Positions 6,107-16,387 of a stretch of 32,184 nucleotides of DNA are shown piece after piece (positions within the stretch are counted from its first letter, which is position 1; every line of letters starts with the position of its first letter). The DNA is taken from contig CALVQN010000003.1 of assembly GCA_944358135.1 (NCBI GenBank), forward strand, positions 1 through 32,184. Reading direction: 5' to 3'. Both the position numbers and the translations under genes were made by a program. This DNA comes from an uncultured Bacilli bacterium. Lineage in GTDB: Bacteria; Bacillota_I; Bacilli_A; RF39; UBA660. The notes beneath the pieces were generated by a model, which worked only from the letters and a program-made list of their open reading frames with translations, did not search any database and was not told the DNA's origin.

Positions 6107-7465
6107 TTAAGGAATAACCAAAATCTGTCCAATAGAAAGCAAATCACTAGAAAGACCATTCGCTTGCTTTAAAGCATTTACACTAACACCATAAGTTGTG
6201 GCAATCTTCCATAAACTATCTCCTGATTTAACTGTATAAGTTCTTGCACCAGTAGTAGTAGGAATTACAAGTACTTCACCAATAGAAAGTAAATTAGAAG
6301 TCTTACCGTTTGCACTCTTTAAAGCATCGACAGTTATCCCATATTTCCTTGCAATACTATATAAAGAGTCTCCACTTTTAACAGTATAAGTATTCGATGG
6401 ATTAGATGGAGTTGTAGAGCTATTACTTACATTTAAAACCTGTCCAATACTTAAAGTATCACTAGATAAATTATTTAATAATTTAAGTTCACTAACAGTT
6501 AAACCATACTTATTAGCAATAGAATATAATGTATCTCCAGCTTTTACTGTATAAGCTTCAAGTGTAGCTGCATTACCTTCACTAACTACTAATTCTTGTC
6601 CTATAGACAAAGCATCACTAGTAAGATTATTCAATGATTTAAGTTCATTTACAGTCATACCATACTTATTGGCAATACTATATAAAGTATCTCCACTCTT
6701 AACTATATAGACATTCTCATCAGGTGTTTCAGGGACTTCTATTTCTGGAATAATTAAAACCTCACCAATAGTTAAAGTATTACTTGTTAAATTATTCTGA
6801 GCCTTAAGTTCATCCACACTTATTCCATATTTACTAGCAATACCATATAAAGTATCTCCCGCTTTTACTGTATAATAATTACCAGTAGTTCCACCTGGAG
6901 CTACATAAGGAACTCCTATATAACTAGCTAAAGCTCTTACAACTGCCTCAGCAAGTTCCTGCCAATTATTTTTAATTTGATTTACATCATCTCCTGTAGA
7001 ATCAAGAAATCCATACTCAACAATAATTGATTCATTATTAGGCGTTTCTCTTAACATATAATAATAATCTTTACTAGAATTACTAGGAAGTCTTCTTTGA
7101 TAATATTTTCTAACATTCTGACCAGATTTAATAAATTCACTAGCTATCTTACTAGATAAAGTATCACTATTTCTTAAAGCGTAAATAACTTCAGCTCCGT
7201 CCCCTCCACCTGCATTAATATGATTAGATACAAGAATTACATCACTACCTGTACCAAACAAACTTTGAGCAGTCTTAGGTCTAGTAGTAGAATCTAAAGT
7301 AACATCGCTATCTCTAGTTAAAGCATTTTCAATACCTAGTTCAGATAAACGATCAGCCATATACTGACTAATTTTTAAAGTATAATCTTTCTCAACTATA
7401 CCATTAGCACTTGCACCAGGATCTTCTCCACCATGCCCAGGATCAATAACAACCTTTTTAGCCAT
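6107..7465 (-). CDS. N-acetylmuramoyl-L-alanine amidase with five LysM repeats
   Basis: About 452 aa. An N-terminal zinc amidase domain (Amidase_3, residues ~1-185) carries the ligand set: His in DPGHGG, Glu in VEKDYTL, His in VSNHIN and the catalytic Glu in IVEYGF. It would cut the bond between MurNAc and the stem peptide. Five LysM modules follow, each starting YTVKxGDxLxxIAxxYG and separated by short Thr/Ser/Pro linkers; they bind glycan strands. No signal peptide is visible. The start at 7465 (MAKKVV) is chosen because it is 6 nt from AGGAGG, while an upstream ATG at 7471 touches the site. It lies after the jag terminator, so it has its own promoter. The template repeat begins about 90 bp downstream. 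Confidence 0.9.
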   Translation of the reverse strand: MAKKVVIDPGHGGEDPGASANGIVEKDYTLKISQYMADRLSELGIENALTRDSDVTLDSTTRPKTAQSLFGTGSDVILVSNHINAGGGDGAEVIYALRNSDTLSSKIASEFIKSGQNVRKYYQRRLPSNSSKDYYYMLRETPNNESIIVEYGFLDSTGDDVNQIKNNWQELAEAVVRALASYIGVPYVAPGGTTGNYYTVKAGDTLYGIASKYGISVDELKAQNNLTSNTLTIGEVLIIPEIEVPETPDENVYIVKSGDTLYSIANKYGMTVNELKSLNNLTSDALSIGQELVVSEGNAATLEAYTVKAGDTLYSIANKYGLTVSELKLLNNLSSDTLSIGQVLNVSNSSTTPSNPSNTYTVKSGDSLYSIARKYGITVDALKSANGKTSNLLSIGEVLVIPTTTGARTYTVKSGDSLWKIATTYGVSVNALKQANGLSSDLLSIGQILVIP

Positions 7466-7497
7466 AAACATCCTCCTCTAAAGTATTTTATGACAAA

Positions 7498-7521
7498 AGA
7501 AAAAAAGTGCGATTGCACTTA
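7498..7521 (-). terminator. Terminator of the rpmH-rnpA-yidC-jag operon
   Basis: On the minus strand AAGTGC, loop AATC, GCACTT, then seven U. The hairpin overlaps the jag stop codon. Confidence 0.85.
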
Positions 7522-8127
7522 TTTATCGTATTTAATCACTACATGTCTATTAGGTTCTTCTCCAACACTTTCAGTTTTAACACCTTTAAAATCAGTTAAA
7601 ACATTATGAACAATTCTTCTTTCATAAGAATTCATATTATCCATCTCTATATCAACTTTTGTCCTAACTACATCACGAGCAAGATTCTTAGCAAGTCGCT
7701 CTAATTTCTTTATTTGCCTATCTTTATAATCTTCAACATCAAGAATAATTCTTGGACCATTACTGGTGAGATTCTTAATAAATTGTCTAACAATAACTGT
7801 TAAAGCTTCTAAATTAGCTCCATTTTTACCAATAACAATTGGGTTATTAGAAGTATACATTTTAATAGTGGTAACTCCATCTTTCGTATTTACTTCAAAA
7901 TTAACTTCAAGACCCATACCATTTAAAATATTTTTTAAATATTCTTGAACTTCAGTAATAATATCAGTCTTTAAGAATCCACTACATTCATAAGTTACTC
8001 CTTTAAAAAGCCCACCTTTTACTTCTTTAAAAGAATAAGCTACTTCTTCTTCATTAGCATTTAACTTAGCCAAAACTAAATTTAAAGCTTCATCCTTTGT
8101 TTTTGCAACTTCTTTTACTACATTCAT
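7519..8127 (-). CDS. jag: RNA-binding protein Jag/KhpB (EloR)
   Basis: 202 aa with the full Jag layout: Jag_N domain (~1-50, with KEVKGGLFKG), a KH domain (~75-145, GxxG loop as IGKNGANLEALTVIV) and an R3H domain (~145-202, with the RRIVHNVL block). In Firmicutes the family (with KhpA) binds RNA and influences cell elongation and division. It sits in its canonical place immediately after yidC, starting 3 nt past the yidC stop with its Shine-Dalgarno (AAAGGAAAG) inside the yidC end. A terminator overlaps its own stop, so it ends the operon. Confidence 0.93.
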   Translation of the reverse strand: MNVVKEVAKTKDEALNLVLAKLNANEEEVAYSFKEVKGGLFKGVTYECSGFLKTDIITEVQEYLKNILNGMGLEVNFEVNTKDGVTTIKMYTSNNPIVIGKNGANLEALTVIVRQFIKNLTSNGPRIILDVEDYKDRQIKKLERLAKNLARDVVRTKVDIEMDNMNSYERRIVHNVLTDFKGVKTESVGEEPNRHVVIKYDK

Positions 8128-8129
8128 GA

Positions 8130-9152
8130 TTACTTTCCTTTCTTTTTATTATTTTCCTTCTTCTTTTTCTTATCTTTATGAGGAACAATAATTTGATCTT
8201 TCTTTTCTTCTTTCTCATCTATCTTTTTAAAGACAAAATTTTGAAGAACAACAAATCCATTCGTAGCAATCCAATATAATGCTATCGCTGTAGATAAATA
8301 TAAAGATGCTACCGAAATCATAATAATCATAAATTTAAAGATAAACTGCATTTGTCTCTCCATATCTGCATTACCTGTTTGAGTAGTAGACATAGAATTT
8401 TTAAATGACAAATATGTAGTAAGAATAATAAGTCCAATAATAATGATATAAGCCCATTGATGATACTCAAATAGTCCTTTCATCGGTGTTTGACCTAAAG
8501 TAAGACCCAAGAAAGTATCTTCAAATATTGCAGGAGTTCTATTAATCGCTTGTAAGAAAGCAAAGAATAGAGGAAGTTGAATAAAAGCAAGCAAACAACT
8601 ACCAAAAGGACTAATATTATATTTTTTATATACTAGCATCATCTCTTGAGACTTAGCAAGCATTGATTCATTATCTTTCTTATTTGCATACTTCTTTTCA
8701 ATTCTAGCTATTTCTGGTTGAGCTTTCTTCATATTACTAGATTGTTTCATAGTTTTTCTAGAAATAGGCATTAATATCAAACGAATAGCAAGACCAATCA
8801 ATATAACTGCTAAACCAAAACTATGAATTAAGTAACCCAACTTCATAATTAAGAAAGCAAGAGGTTTAACAAATATACCTTCCCAAATTCCATCAGATTC
8901 ATTACTTGATAAACTAAAATCAGAACATTTTGGCAAATCATCATAATTAATTTTAGTTTGATCTCCATACTCTTGATACAAAGCATCTAACTCTTCATCT
9001 TCTGGCCTACATAATATATCTTTTTGTAAAATCTGACCAGTTTTTTCAAATTCTACTGGAGTTCCATCTTCATTCATAATGTAATTACTATTACCACAAG
9101 CAGTAAGAGAAAATACCAATAAAACTAATATCCCTATTTTAATTTTTTTCAT
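8130..9152 (-). CDS. yidC: Membrane protein insertase YidC (lipoprotein type)
   Basis: 340 aa. It begins with a lipoprotein signal whose lipobox is SLTACG (cleavage before Cys ~19), as in the Bacillus SpoIIIJ/OxaA type. The insertase core has a first long membrane segment (~95-125, with LIGLAIRLILMPISRKTMKQSS, split here by its conserved Arg), a helical hairpin rich in Lys/Gln/Glu, and further membrane segments (SPFGSCLLAFIQLPLFFAF, then two more). The tail is very lysine-rich, as usual for ribosome contact. It inserts membrane proteins with or without SecYEG. It overlaps rnpA by 14 bp. Confidence 0.95.
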   Translation of the reverse strand: MKKIKIGILVLLVFSLTACGNSNYIMNEDGTPVEFEKTGQILQKDILCRPEDEELDALYQEYGDQTKINYDDLPKCSDFSLSSNESDGIWEGIFVKPLAFLIMKLGYLIHSFGLAVILIGLAIRLILMPISRKTMKQSSNMKKAQPEIARIEKKYANKKDNESMLAKSQEMMLVYKKYNISPFGSCLLAFIQLPLFFAFLQAINRTPAIFEDTFLGLTLGQTPMKGLFEYHQWAYIIIIGLIILTTYLSFKNSMSTTQTGNADMERQMQFIFKFMIIMISVASLYLSTAIALYWIATNGFVVLQNFVFKKIDEKEEKKDQIIVPHKDKKKKKENNKKKGK

Positions 9153-9480
9153 TCAAAAACCCTTTCTGTAATAAACGAACAAATTGTTCTTCCATTTCGG
9201 AGTAAGAAAGATCTTTAACTCCCTTTCTTACCATTATAATATAATTATTTGGTTTTGCAAATAAATTTTTATGTTGATCAATTAAACTTCTAAGTTGTCT
9301 TTTTATTTTATTTCGCTCTACAGCATGACCAATCTTTTTACTAACAGCAATTCCAAATTTAGGAAAATCAGTATTTCCATCCTTATAATATATATTATAA
9401 AAACGATTTTTTAAATATTTCCCTGTATTAATTATATCATTAAAATCATCATTTTTCTTAACAATTTCATACTTTTTCAA
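9139..9480 (-). CDS. rnpA: Ribonuclease P protein component
   Basis: 113 aa; binds RNase P RNA and helps position the pre-tRNA leader. The signature ERNKIKRQLR (~52-61) is the RNR motif, preceded by FGIAVSKKIGHA. I chose the TTG at 9480 (LKKYEIVKK) as start because it follows AGGAAGTGA at proper spacing and gives the usual length; upstream extension would run into the rpmH terminator. The 3' end overlaps yidC by 14 bp. Confidence 0.93.
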   Translation of the reverse strand: MKKYEIVKKNDDFNDIINTGKYLKNRFYNIYYKDGNTDFPKFGIAVSKKIGHAVERNKIKRQLRSLIDQHKNLFAKPNNYIIMVRKGVKDLSYSEMEEQFVRLLQKGFLNEKN

Positions 9481-9497
9481 AAAATCACTTCCTAAGA

Positions 9498-9527
9498 AAA
9501 AAAATACCACTACAAAAAGTGGCTATT
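9498..9527 (-). terminator. Terminator-like hairpin between rpmH and rnpA
   Basis: On the minus strand CCACT, 6-7-nt loop, AGTGG, then TATTTTTTTTC. It lies directly after the rpmH stop and before the rnpA Shine-Dalgarno. Partial termination here would give more rpmH than rnpA mRNA. Confidence 0.6.
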
Positions 9528-9645
9528 TAGATAAAACTTTACGACCTTTTTTACGTCTATTCTTTAAAATATTAGATTCTTTTCTTGAAAAGAATCCATG
9601 TTTTTTAGCTTTTTTACGATTATTTGGTTGAAATGTACTCTTCAT
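9523..9645 (-). CDS. rpmH: 50S ribosomal protein L34
   Basis: A 40-aa, strongly basic protein missed by length cut-offs. [18 protein letters not shown] and [12 protein letters not shown] match both ends of L34. Compared with the common MKRTYQPN/HGFRARM form it is slightly shortened and has FFSRKE in the middle. An AAGGAGGTG site precedes the ATG. Its place next to rnpA, divergent from dnaA across the origin, is canonical. Confidence 0.95.
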   Translation of the reverse strand: MKSTFQPNNRKKAKKHGFFSRKESNILKNRRKKGRKVLSK

Positions 9646-10141
9646 ATTAGCACCTCCTTAAAAACTCAGTGGTTTAATTATAATATTTTATTAGTATTTA
9701 GTCAAGTTTTTTTAAGGATTTACCTAAAGAGTCAAAAGTTTAATAGATTATCCACTTTTTATAAACATCCCTTACTTACCTTTAATATAAAATGAAAAAT
9801 ATTATCAACAATAAAAAATGCATTAAATGTGAATAAACAAAGAGTTATCCACAATTAACAAAATAGAAGAAATTCCTGTACCAACCGCCTCTTGTGTATC
9901 AAAAACAAAAGTTATCCACATTATCCACAATTTAATACAAAAACTAAAATGTGAATAAAAAAATAAAATTTCTAAAAAATTTGTGGATAGTGTTGATAAA
10001 TACTAAAAAGTAAGGTATTATAAGGATTAATTCATGTGAATAACATGTGAATAAAAAAAATTGTTATTTTAGACTTTAAATTACAAAAAAAATGCGATAC
10101 AATTATTGTGTTAAGAGTCCAGACTGTGGGGTGAGGTTTAG
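9646..10141. other. oriC: Replication origin, dnaA-upstream part (incC/oriC-like)
   Basis: A 496-bp gene-free stretch between divergent rpmH and dnaA, rich in DnaA boxes: TTATCCACA at 9845-9853, 9912-9920 and 9921-9929 (the last two head to tail), TTATCCACT at 9748-9756, reversed TGTGGATAG at 9982-9990, and variant TGTGAATAA at 9828, 9950, 10035 and 10046. Very A/T-rich. The dnaA promoter must lie near its right end (weak TTTAAA, 17 nt, TACAAT at 10098-10103). Genes point away on both sides. Confidence 0.88.
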
Positions 10142-11488
10142 TTGGGAAAGGAAACATTATTAAAAGAATTTCTAGATAACATTTATAAAGAGATCAATCC
10201 AGCATCTTTCCATGCCTGGTTCAATGATCTGGAAATAGTTAATCTAACAGAAGATAAAATAACATTTAAAGTGCCAATGGAAATTCATAAAAAAATGCTT
10301 GGCGACAACTATTATTCTCTAATAGAAAAAACACTGGCCAATATAACAAATATAAATTATGATATTGAATTTGTTTTAGAAAGCGATATAGAAGCAACAC
10401 CAGAAGAAGTTGTTAGTAAAGAAGAAGTTACTAACAATAATCGAGAAACTAATTTAAATCCAAACCTCAATTTTGATAACTTTGTTGTTGGGGATACAAA
10501 TAGACTTGCTAAAGTAGCTGCAATGGCGGTTGCCGAAGCCCCAGGAAGAATTCACAATCCACTTTTTATTTATGGTAAAAGTGGACTAGGAAAAACACAT
10601 CTAATGCATGCTATAGGCAATTTTATTACACAGAATTCTAACAGAAAAGTTCTATATTGTACCTGTGATGAATTCATGACAGAATATACAAATATAGCAA
10701 ATCCCGACAATGCAAAAAATACTGTCGAATACGCAAATGATTTTAAAAATAAATATCGAAATGTAGATGTATTAATTATTGATGATATCCAGTACTTAGT
10801 TGGTGCGGAAAAAACTCAACAAGAATTCTTCAATACTTTTAATTACCTACATCAATCAAATAAACAAATCATTATTAGTAGTGACCGTTCACCTGAAGAC
10901 TTAAAAATTTTAGAAGAGCGACTTAGAAGTAGATTTATGTGGGGCCTACCTGTAGATATTTATCCCCCTGATTTTGACTTACGATGTCGAATTATCAGAA
11001 AAAAAATAGAAAATACAAGTATAGCTAACCTAATCAAAGAAGAAAGTATCGAATACATTGCTAACGCTTGTCAAAATGATATAAGATTCCTAGAAGGAGC
11101 TGTAAATCGCTTAATGGCTTATACAGCTATGATTGTTCCAAAAACAATTGATCTAGAGTTTACATGCGAAGCATTAAAAGACTTTGTGAATAAAAACATT
11201 TATTCTAACAATAATATCACAAAGATTCAAAAAGCAGTCGCAGATCATTACAACATAACAATAGAAGATTTAAAAGGAAAGAAAAGAAGCAACAAAGTAG
11301 CACATCCAAGACAATTAGCGATGTATTTATGTCGAATAGAAACAGATGAAACTTTCCCGCGAATCGGCTTAGAATTTGGAGGTAGAGATCACTCAACAGT
11401 AATATTTGCTTGTGATAAAATTGAAAAAGAATTACTTGAAAATCATGAATTAGAGCAAACAATAAAAGAAATAAAAGCTAAATTGTAA
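10142..11488 (+). CDS. dnaA: Chromosomal replication initiator DnaA
   Basis: 448 aa. Domain I (~1-80) is the DnaB/SirA-type interaction module, then a short Asn-rich linker. The AAA+ domain (~110-320) has Walker A GKSGLGKTH (~145-153), Walker B VLIIDDIQ (~210-217) and sensor/arginine region ERLRSRFMWG. Domain IV (~350-448) has the DnaA signature GGRDHSTVIFA for box recognition. The start is TTG (MGKETLL), preceded by GGTGAGG; a non-ATG start keeps expression modest. Box clusters on both sides of the gene suggest autoregulation and a bipartite origin. Confidence 0.97.
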   Translation: MGKETLLKEFLDNIYKEINPASFHAWFNDLEIVNLTEDKITFKVPMEIHKKMLGDNYYSLIEKTLANITNINYDIEFVLESDIEATPEEVVSKEEVTNNNRETNLNPNLNFDNFVVGDTNRLAKVAAMAVAEAPGRIHNPLFIYGKSGLGKTHLMHAIGNFITQNSNRKVLYCTCDEFMTEYTNIANPDNAKNTVEYANDFKNKYRNVDVLIIDDIQYLVGAEKTQQEFFNTFNYLHQSNKQIIISSDRSPEDLKILEERLRSRFMWGLPVDIYPPDFDLRCRIIRKKIENTSIANLIKEESIEYIANACQNDIRFLEGAVNRLMAYTAMIVPKTIDLEFTCEALKDFVNKNIYSNNNITKIQKAVADHYNITIEDLKGKKRSNKVAHPRQLAMYLCRIETDETFPRIGLEFGGRDHSTVIFACDKIEKELLENHELEQTIKEIKAKL

Positions 11489-11634
11489 ATAACTTGTGAT
11501 AACATTGTGAATAAACAAACAGTTATAAACAGCAAAATAAGTAAAAAAATGAAGTAAATAAAAGAAAAAAAGAAGTTACAAACATTATCAACACTATTAT
11601 AAATAATAATAATTTTTAGAAAGAAGGAATAAAT
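11489..11634. other. Replication origin, dnaA-dnaN part with possible unwinding element
   Basis: 146 bp between dnaA and dnaN. Contains a variant DnaA box TGTGAATAA (11506-11514), a TTGTGATAA, and TTATCAACA (11585-11593) followed directly by an AT-only tract with TAT/TAA triplets (11595-11612). In B. subtilis the unwinding site lies in this spacer, next to DnaA boxes followed by DnaA-trios, so this is the best candidate. Confidence 0.6.
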
Positions 11635-12753
11635 ATGAAATTTACAATTGAAAAAAGTGTAATTTTAGAAGGACTAAGTAATGTAACCAGAGCAATCTCA
11701 ACTAAAAATGTAATCCCAGTATTAAATGGAATAAAATTTGAATTAAAAAATGAAGGATTATATTTAACTGCTAGTGATTCTGAACTAACAATTAAAGTAT
11801 TAATAGAATCTAAAGATATTAAACAAATAAGTAATGTAGGCGGAATTATTATCCAAAGTAAATATATCTTAGATATTGTAAGAAAAATGCCAAGTGATTT
11901 AATCAACTTTGAAGTAATTGATGGATTAAAAATCAAAATCTACACAGATAATAATCAATATAATCTTAATTGTTTAGATATAAATGATTATCCTGATGTA
12001 AAACTTGAGGAAAACAAAGATCCAATTATAATTAATGGCGAAGTATTTAAAACAATTATTAACCAAACAGTATTTGCTATATCTAACCAAGAATTAAGAC
12101 CAATTTTAACAGGTGTAAATTTTAAATTTACAAAAGATGTTTTAGAAACAGTAGCAACCGATTCATATCGTCTAGCTAAAAAGAACATTAAATTATCAAC
12201 ACCTGTAGAAAAAGATGTCGAAATTGTAATTCCAGGTAAAAATATCATGGAACTAGAGCGTATTATTACAGATGACAGTGATATAGAAATGCATATATTT
12301 AATAATAAAGTATTATTTAAATATAAAAATATCAATTTTCAAACCAATTTATTAAGTGGAAACTATCCAAACACATCAAATCTAATTCCAAGTGAATTTG
12401 CTTATATTATAAAAGTAAATAAAAAAGATTTTAATGATGCAATTGATCGTGCAGCACTACTTACCCAAGGAAAAGATAAAAACATTGTAAAAATGACTCT
12501 TGATAACACCAAAATGCTTATCAATTCTTATGCATCAGAAATTGGTAAAGTTGAAGAACAACTAGCAGTAGAAACAAACAATTTAGATCATTTAGAAATC
12601 TCTTTCTCTTCAAAATATATGTTAGAAGCGATCAAAACTTTAGGAGAAGAAGAAATATTATTATTGCTTAACAGTGATGTTAAACCACTAATTATTAAAT
12701 CCTTAACGGATGAATCCTTAATTCAGCTAATTTTACCTATAAAAACATACTAA
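11635..12753 (+). CDS. dnaN: DNA polymerase III beta subunit (sliding clamp)
   Basis: 372 aa, the normal length. Three clamp domains of ~120 residues each; domain 1 opens MKFTIEKSVILEGLSNVTRAIS and the last ends QLILPIKTY, the typical carboxy-terminal strand that docks partner proteins (canonical ILPMR-like). It forms a ring dimer that tethers the polymerase and mismatch and repair factors. An AAGAAGGA site precedes the ATG. It follows dnaA across the origin spacer. Confidence 0.96.
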   Translation: MKFTIEKSVILEGLSNVTRAISTKNVIPVLNGIKFELKNEGLYLTASDSELTIKVLIESKDIKQISNVGGIIIQSKYILDIVRKMPSDLINFEVIDGLKIKIYTDNNQYNLNCLDINDYPDVKLEENKDPIIINGEVFKTIINQTVFAISNQELRPILTGVNFKFTKDVLETVATDSYRLAKKNIKLSTPVEKDVEIVIPGKNIMELERIITDDSDIEMHIFNNKVLFKYKNINFQTNLLSGNYPNTSNLIPSEFAYIIKVNKKDFNDAIDRAALLTQGKDKNIVKMTLDNTKMLINSYASEIGKVEEQLAVETNNLDHLEISFSSKYMLEAIKTLGEEEILLLLNSDVKPLIIKSLTDESLIQLILPIKTY

Positions 12754-12764
12754 TTCAAATGGTT

Positions 12765-12829
12765 TTACACCGTTCGACAAAAAAATCCTTTTTCATGTGA
12801 TATAACGTTACATGAAAGGGGGCATTGGT
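12765..12829 (+). promoter_or_regulatory. Upstream region of the comK-like gene
   Basis: Contains an A-run/T-run pair fitting AAAA-N5-TTTT, the half-site of a ComK box (12779-12794), and a possible -10 TATAAC (12801-12806). In a genome this AT-rich such a match can be chance. GGGGG 7 nt before the ATG is the ribosome site. Confidence 0.35.
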
Positions 12830-13282
12830 ATGCCATATATAATTAATGAAAACACAATTGCACTTTTACCACTTGGTAAAAAAACCAAAATATTAGAGTT
12901 AGGAAGAACTCTAGAAGTCAAGGAAACGGTAATGAAGATTATTGATTATAATTGTTGTTTAAATGGCTCTACTTTAGAAGGAAGAAGAAAAGGTAGTTCA
13001 TATTTAATCGGAGCAAGCTATAAACCACCAATAATCGTCAATGAATTAAAAAGAATAATTTTAATTCCTACTCATTCCAGTAAAAATCCTAATTGTAGTT
13101 GGTTTATCTTAGAAAACATATCCAAATATTATTTAAATGAACAACATCAAGTAACAGTAATCTTTAAAAATGACCAAAAAATTAATTTAAATTTGTGTTA
13201 TACTAACTTTGATAAACAATTTTTTCGAGCCATGCGCTTAGAATCAGCCTTAAGAGGCCAAAAACACACAAAAAACCTTTAA
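12830..13282 (+). CDS. comK: ComK-family competence transcription factor
   Basis: 150 aa. Aligns with most of ComK: an N-terminal INENTIALLP strand, a middle LNGSTLEGRRKGSSYLIG (matching FFGSSYAGRKAGTYEV in B. subtilis), SYKPPIIV (matching SHKPPIMV), IPTHSSKNPNCSWF (matching FPTLSSTRPQCGWI) and CYTNFDKQFFRAMRL. B. subtilis ComK is ~192 aa; the missing part is the C-terminal tail that acts in MecA/ClpCP degradation. ComK activates DNA-uptake genes by binding A/T-run boxes. I choose the ATG at 12830 (MPYIIN) because it is 7 nt after GGGGG; an in-frame ATG at 12812 lies before that site. It occupies the dnaN-recF gap that normally holds the small S4-domain gene yaaA. Confidence 0.87.
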   Translation: MPYIINENTIALLPLGKKTKILELGRTLEVKETVMKIIDYNCCLNGSTLEGRRKGSSYLIGASYKPPIIVNELKRIILIPTHSSKNPNCSWFILENISKYYLNEQHQVTVIFKNDQKINLNLCYTNFDKQFFRAMRLESALRGQKHTKNL

Positions 13283-13297
13283 AAAGGTCTTTTTTTG
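13275..13297 (+). terminator. Terminator of the comK-like gene
   Basis: ACCTTT (13275-13280) pairs with AAAGGT (13283-13288), followed by CTTTTTTT. It overlaps the stop codon, separating this gene from recF. Confidence 0.75.
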
Positions 13298-13372
13298 TGA
13301 TATAATATAATCAGGTATAGGAGTACGATTATACCACTAATTTTTTTATATCAACAAAGTAGGGGCTAAAAA

Positions 13373-16377
<3,005 letters not shown>

Positions 16378-16387
16378 GAGGTTTTAT

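Noticed and set aside
6118-6900. Tandem DNA repeat in the amidase gene
   Set aside because: The periodicity comes from five LysM protein modules; DNA copies have diverged, so it is not a separate repeat element.
9598-9795. 65-aa plus-strand frame over rpmH and the origin
   Set aside because: Lies antisense to L34 and across DnaA boxes; no ribosome site.
11988-12335. 115-aa minus-strand frame inside dnaN
   Set aside because: Shadow of the clamp gene; composition is typical of antisense AT-rich frames.
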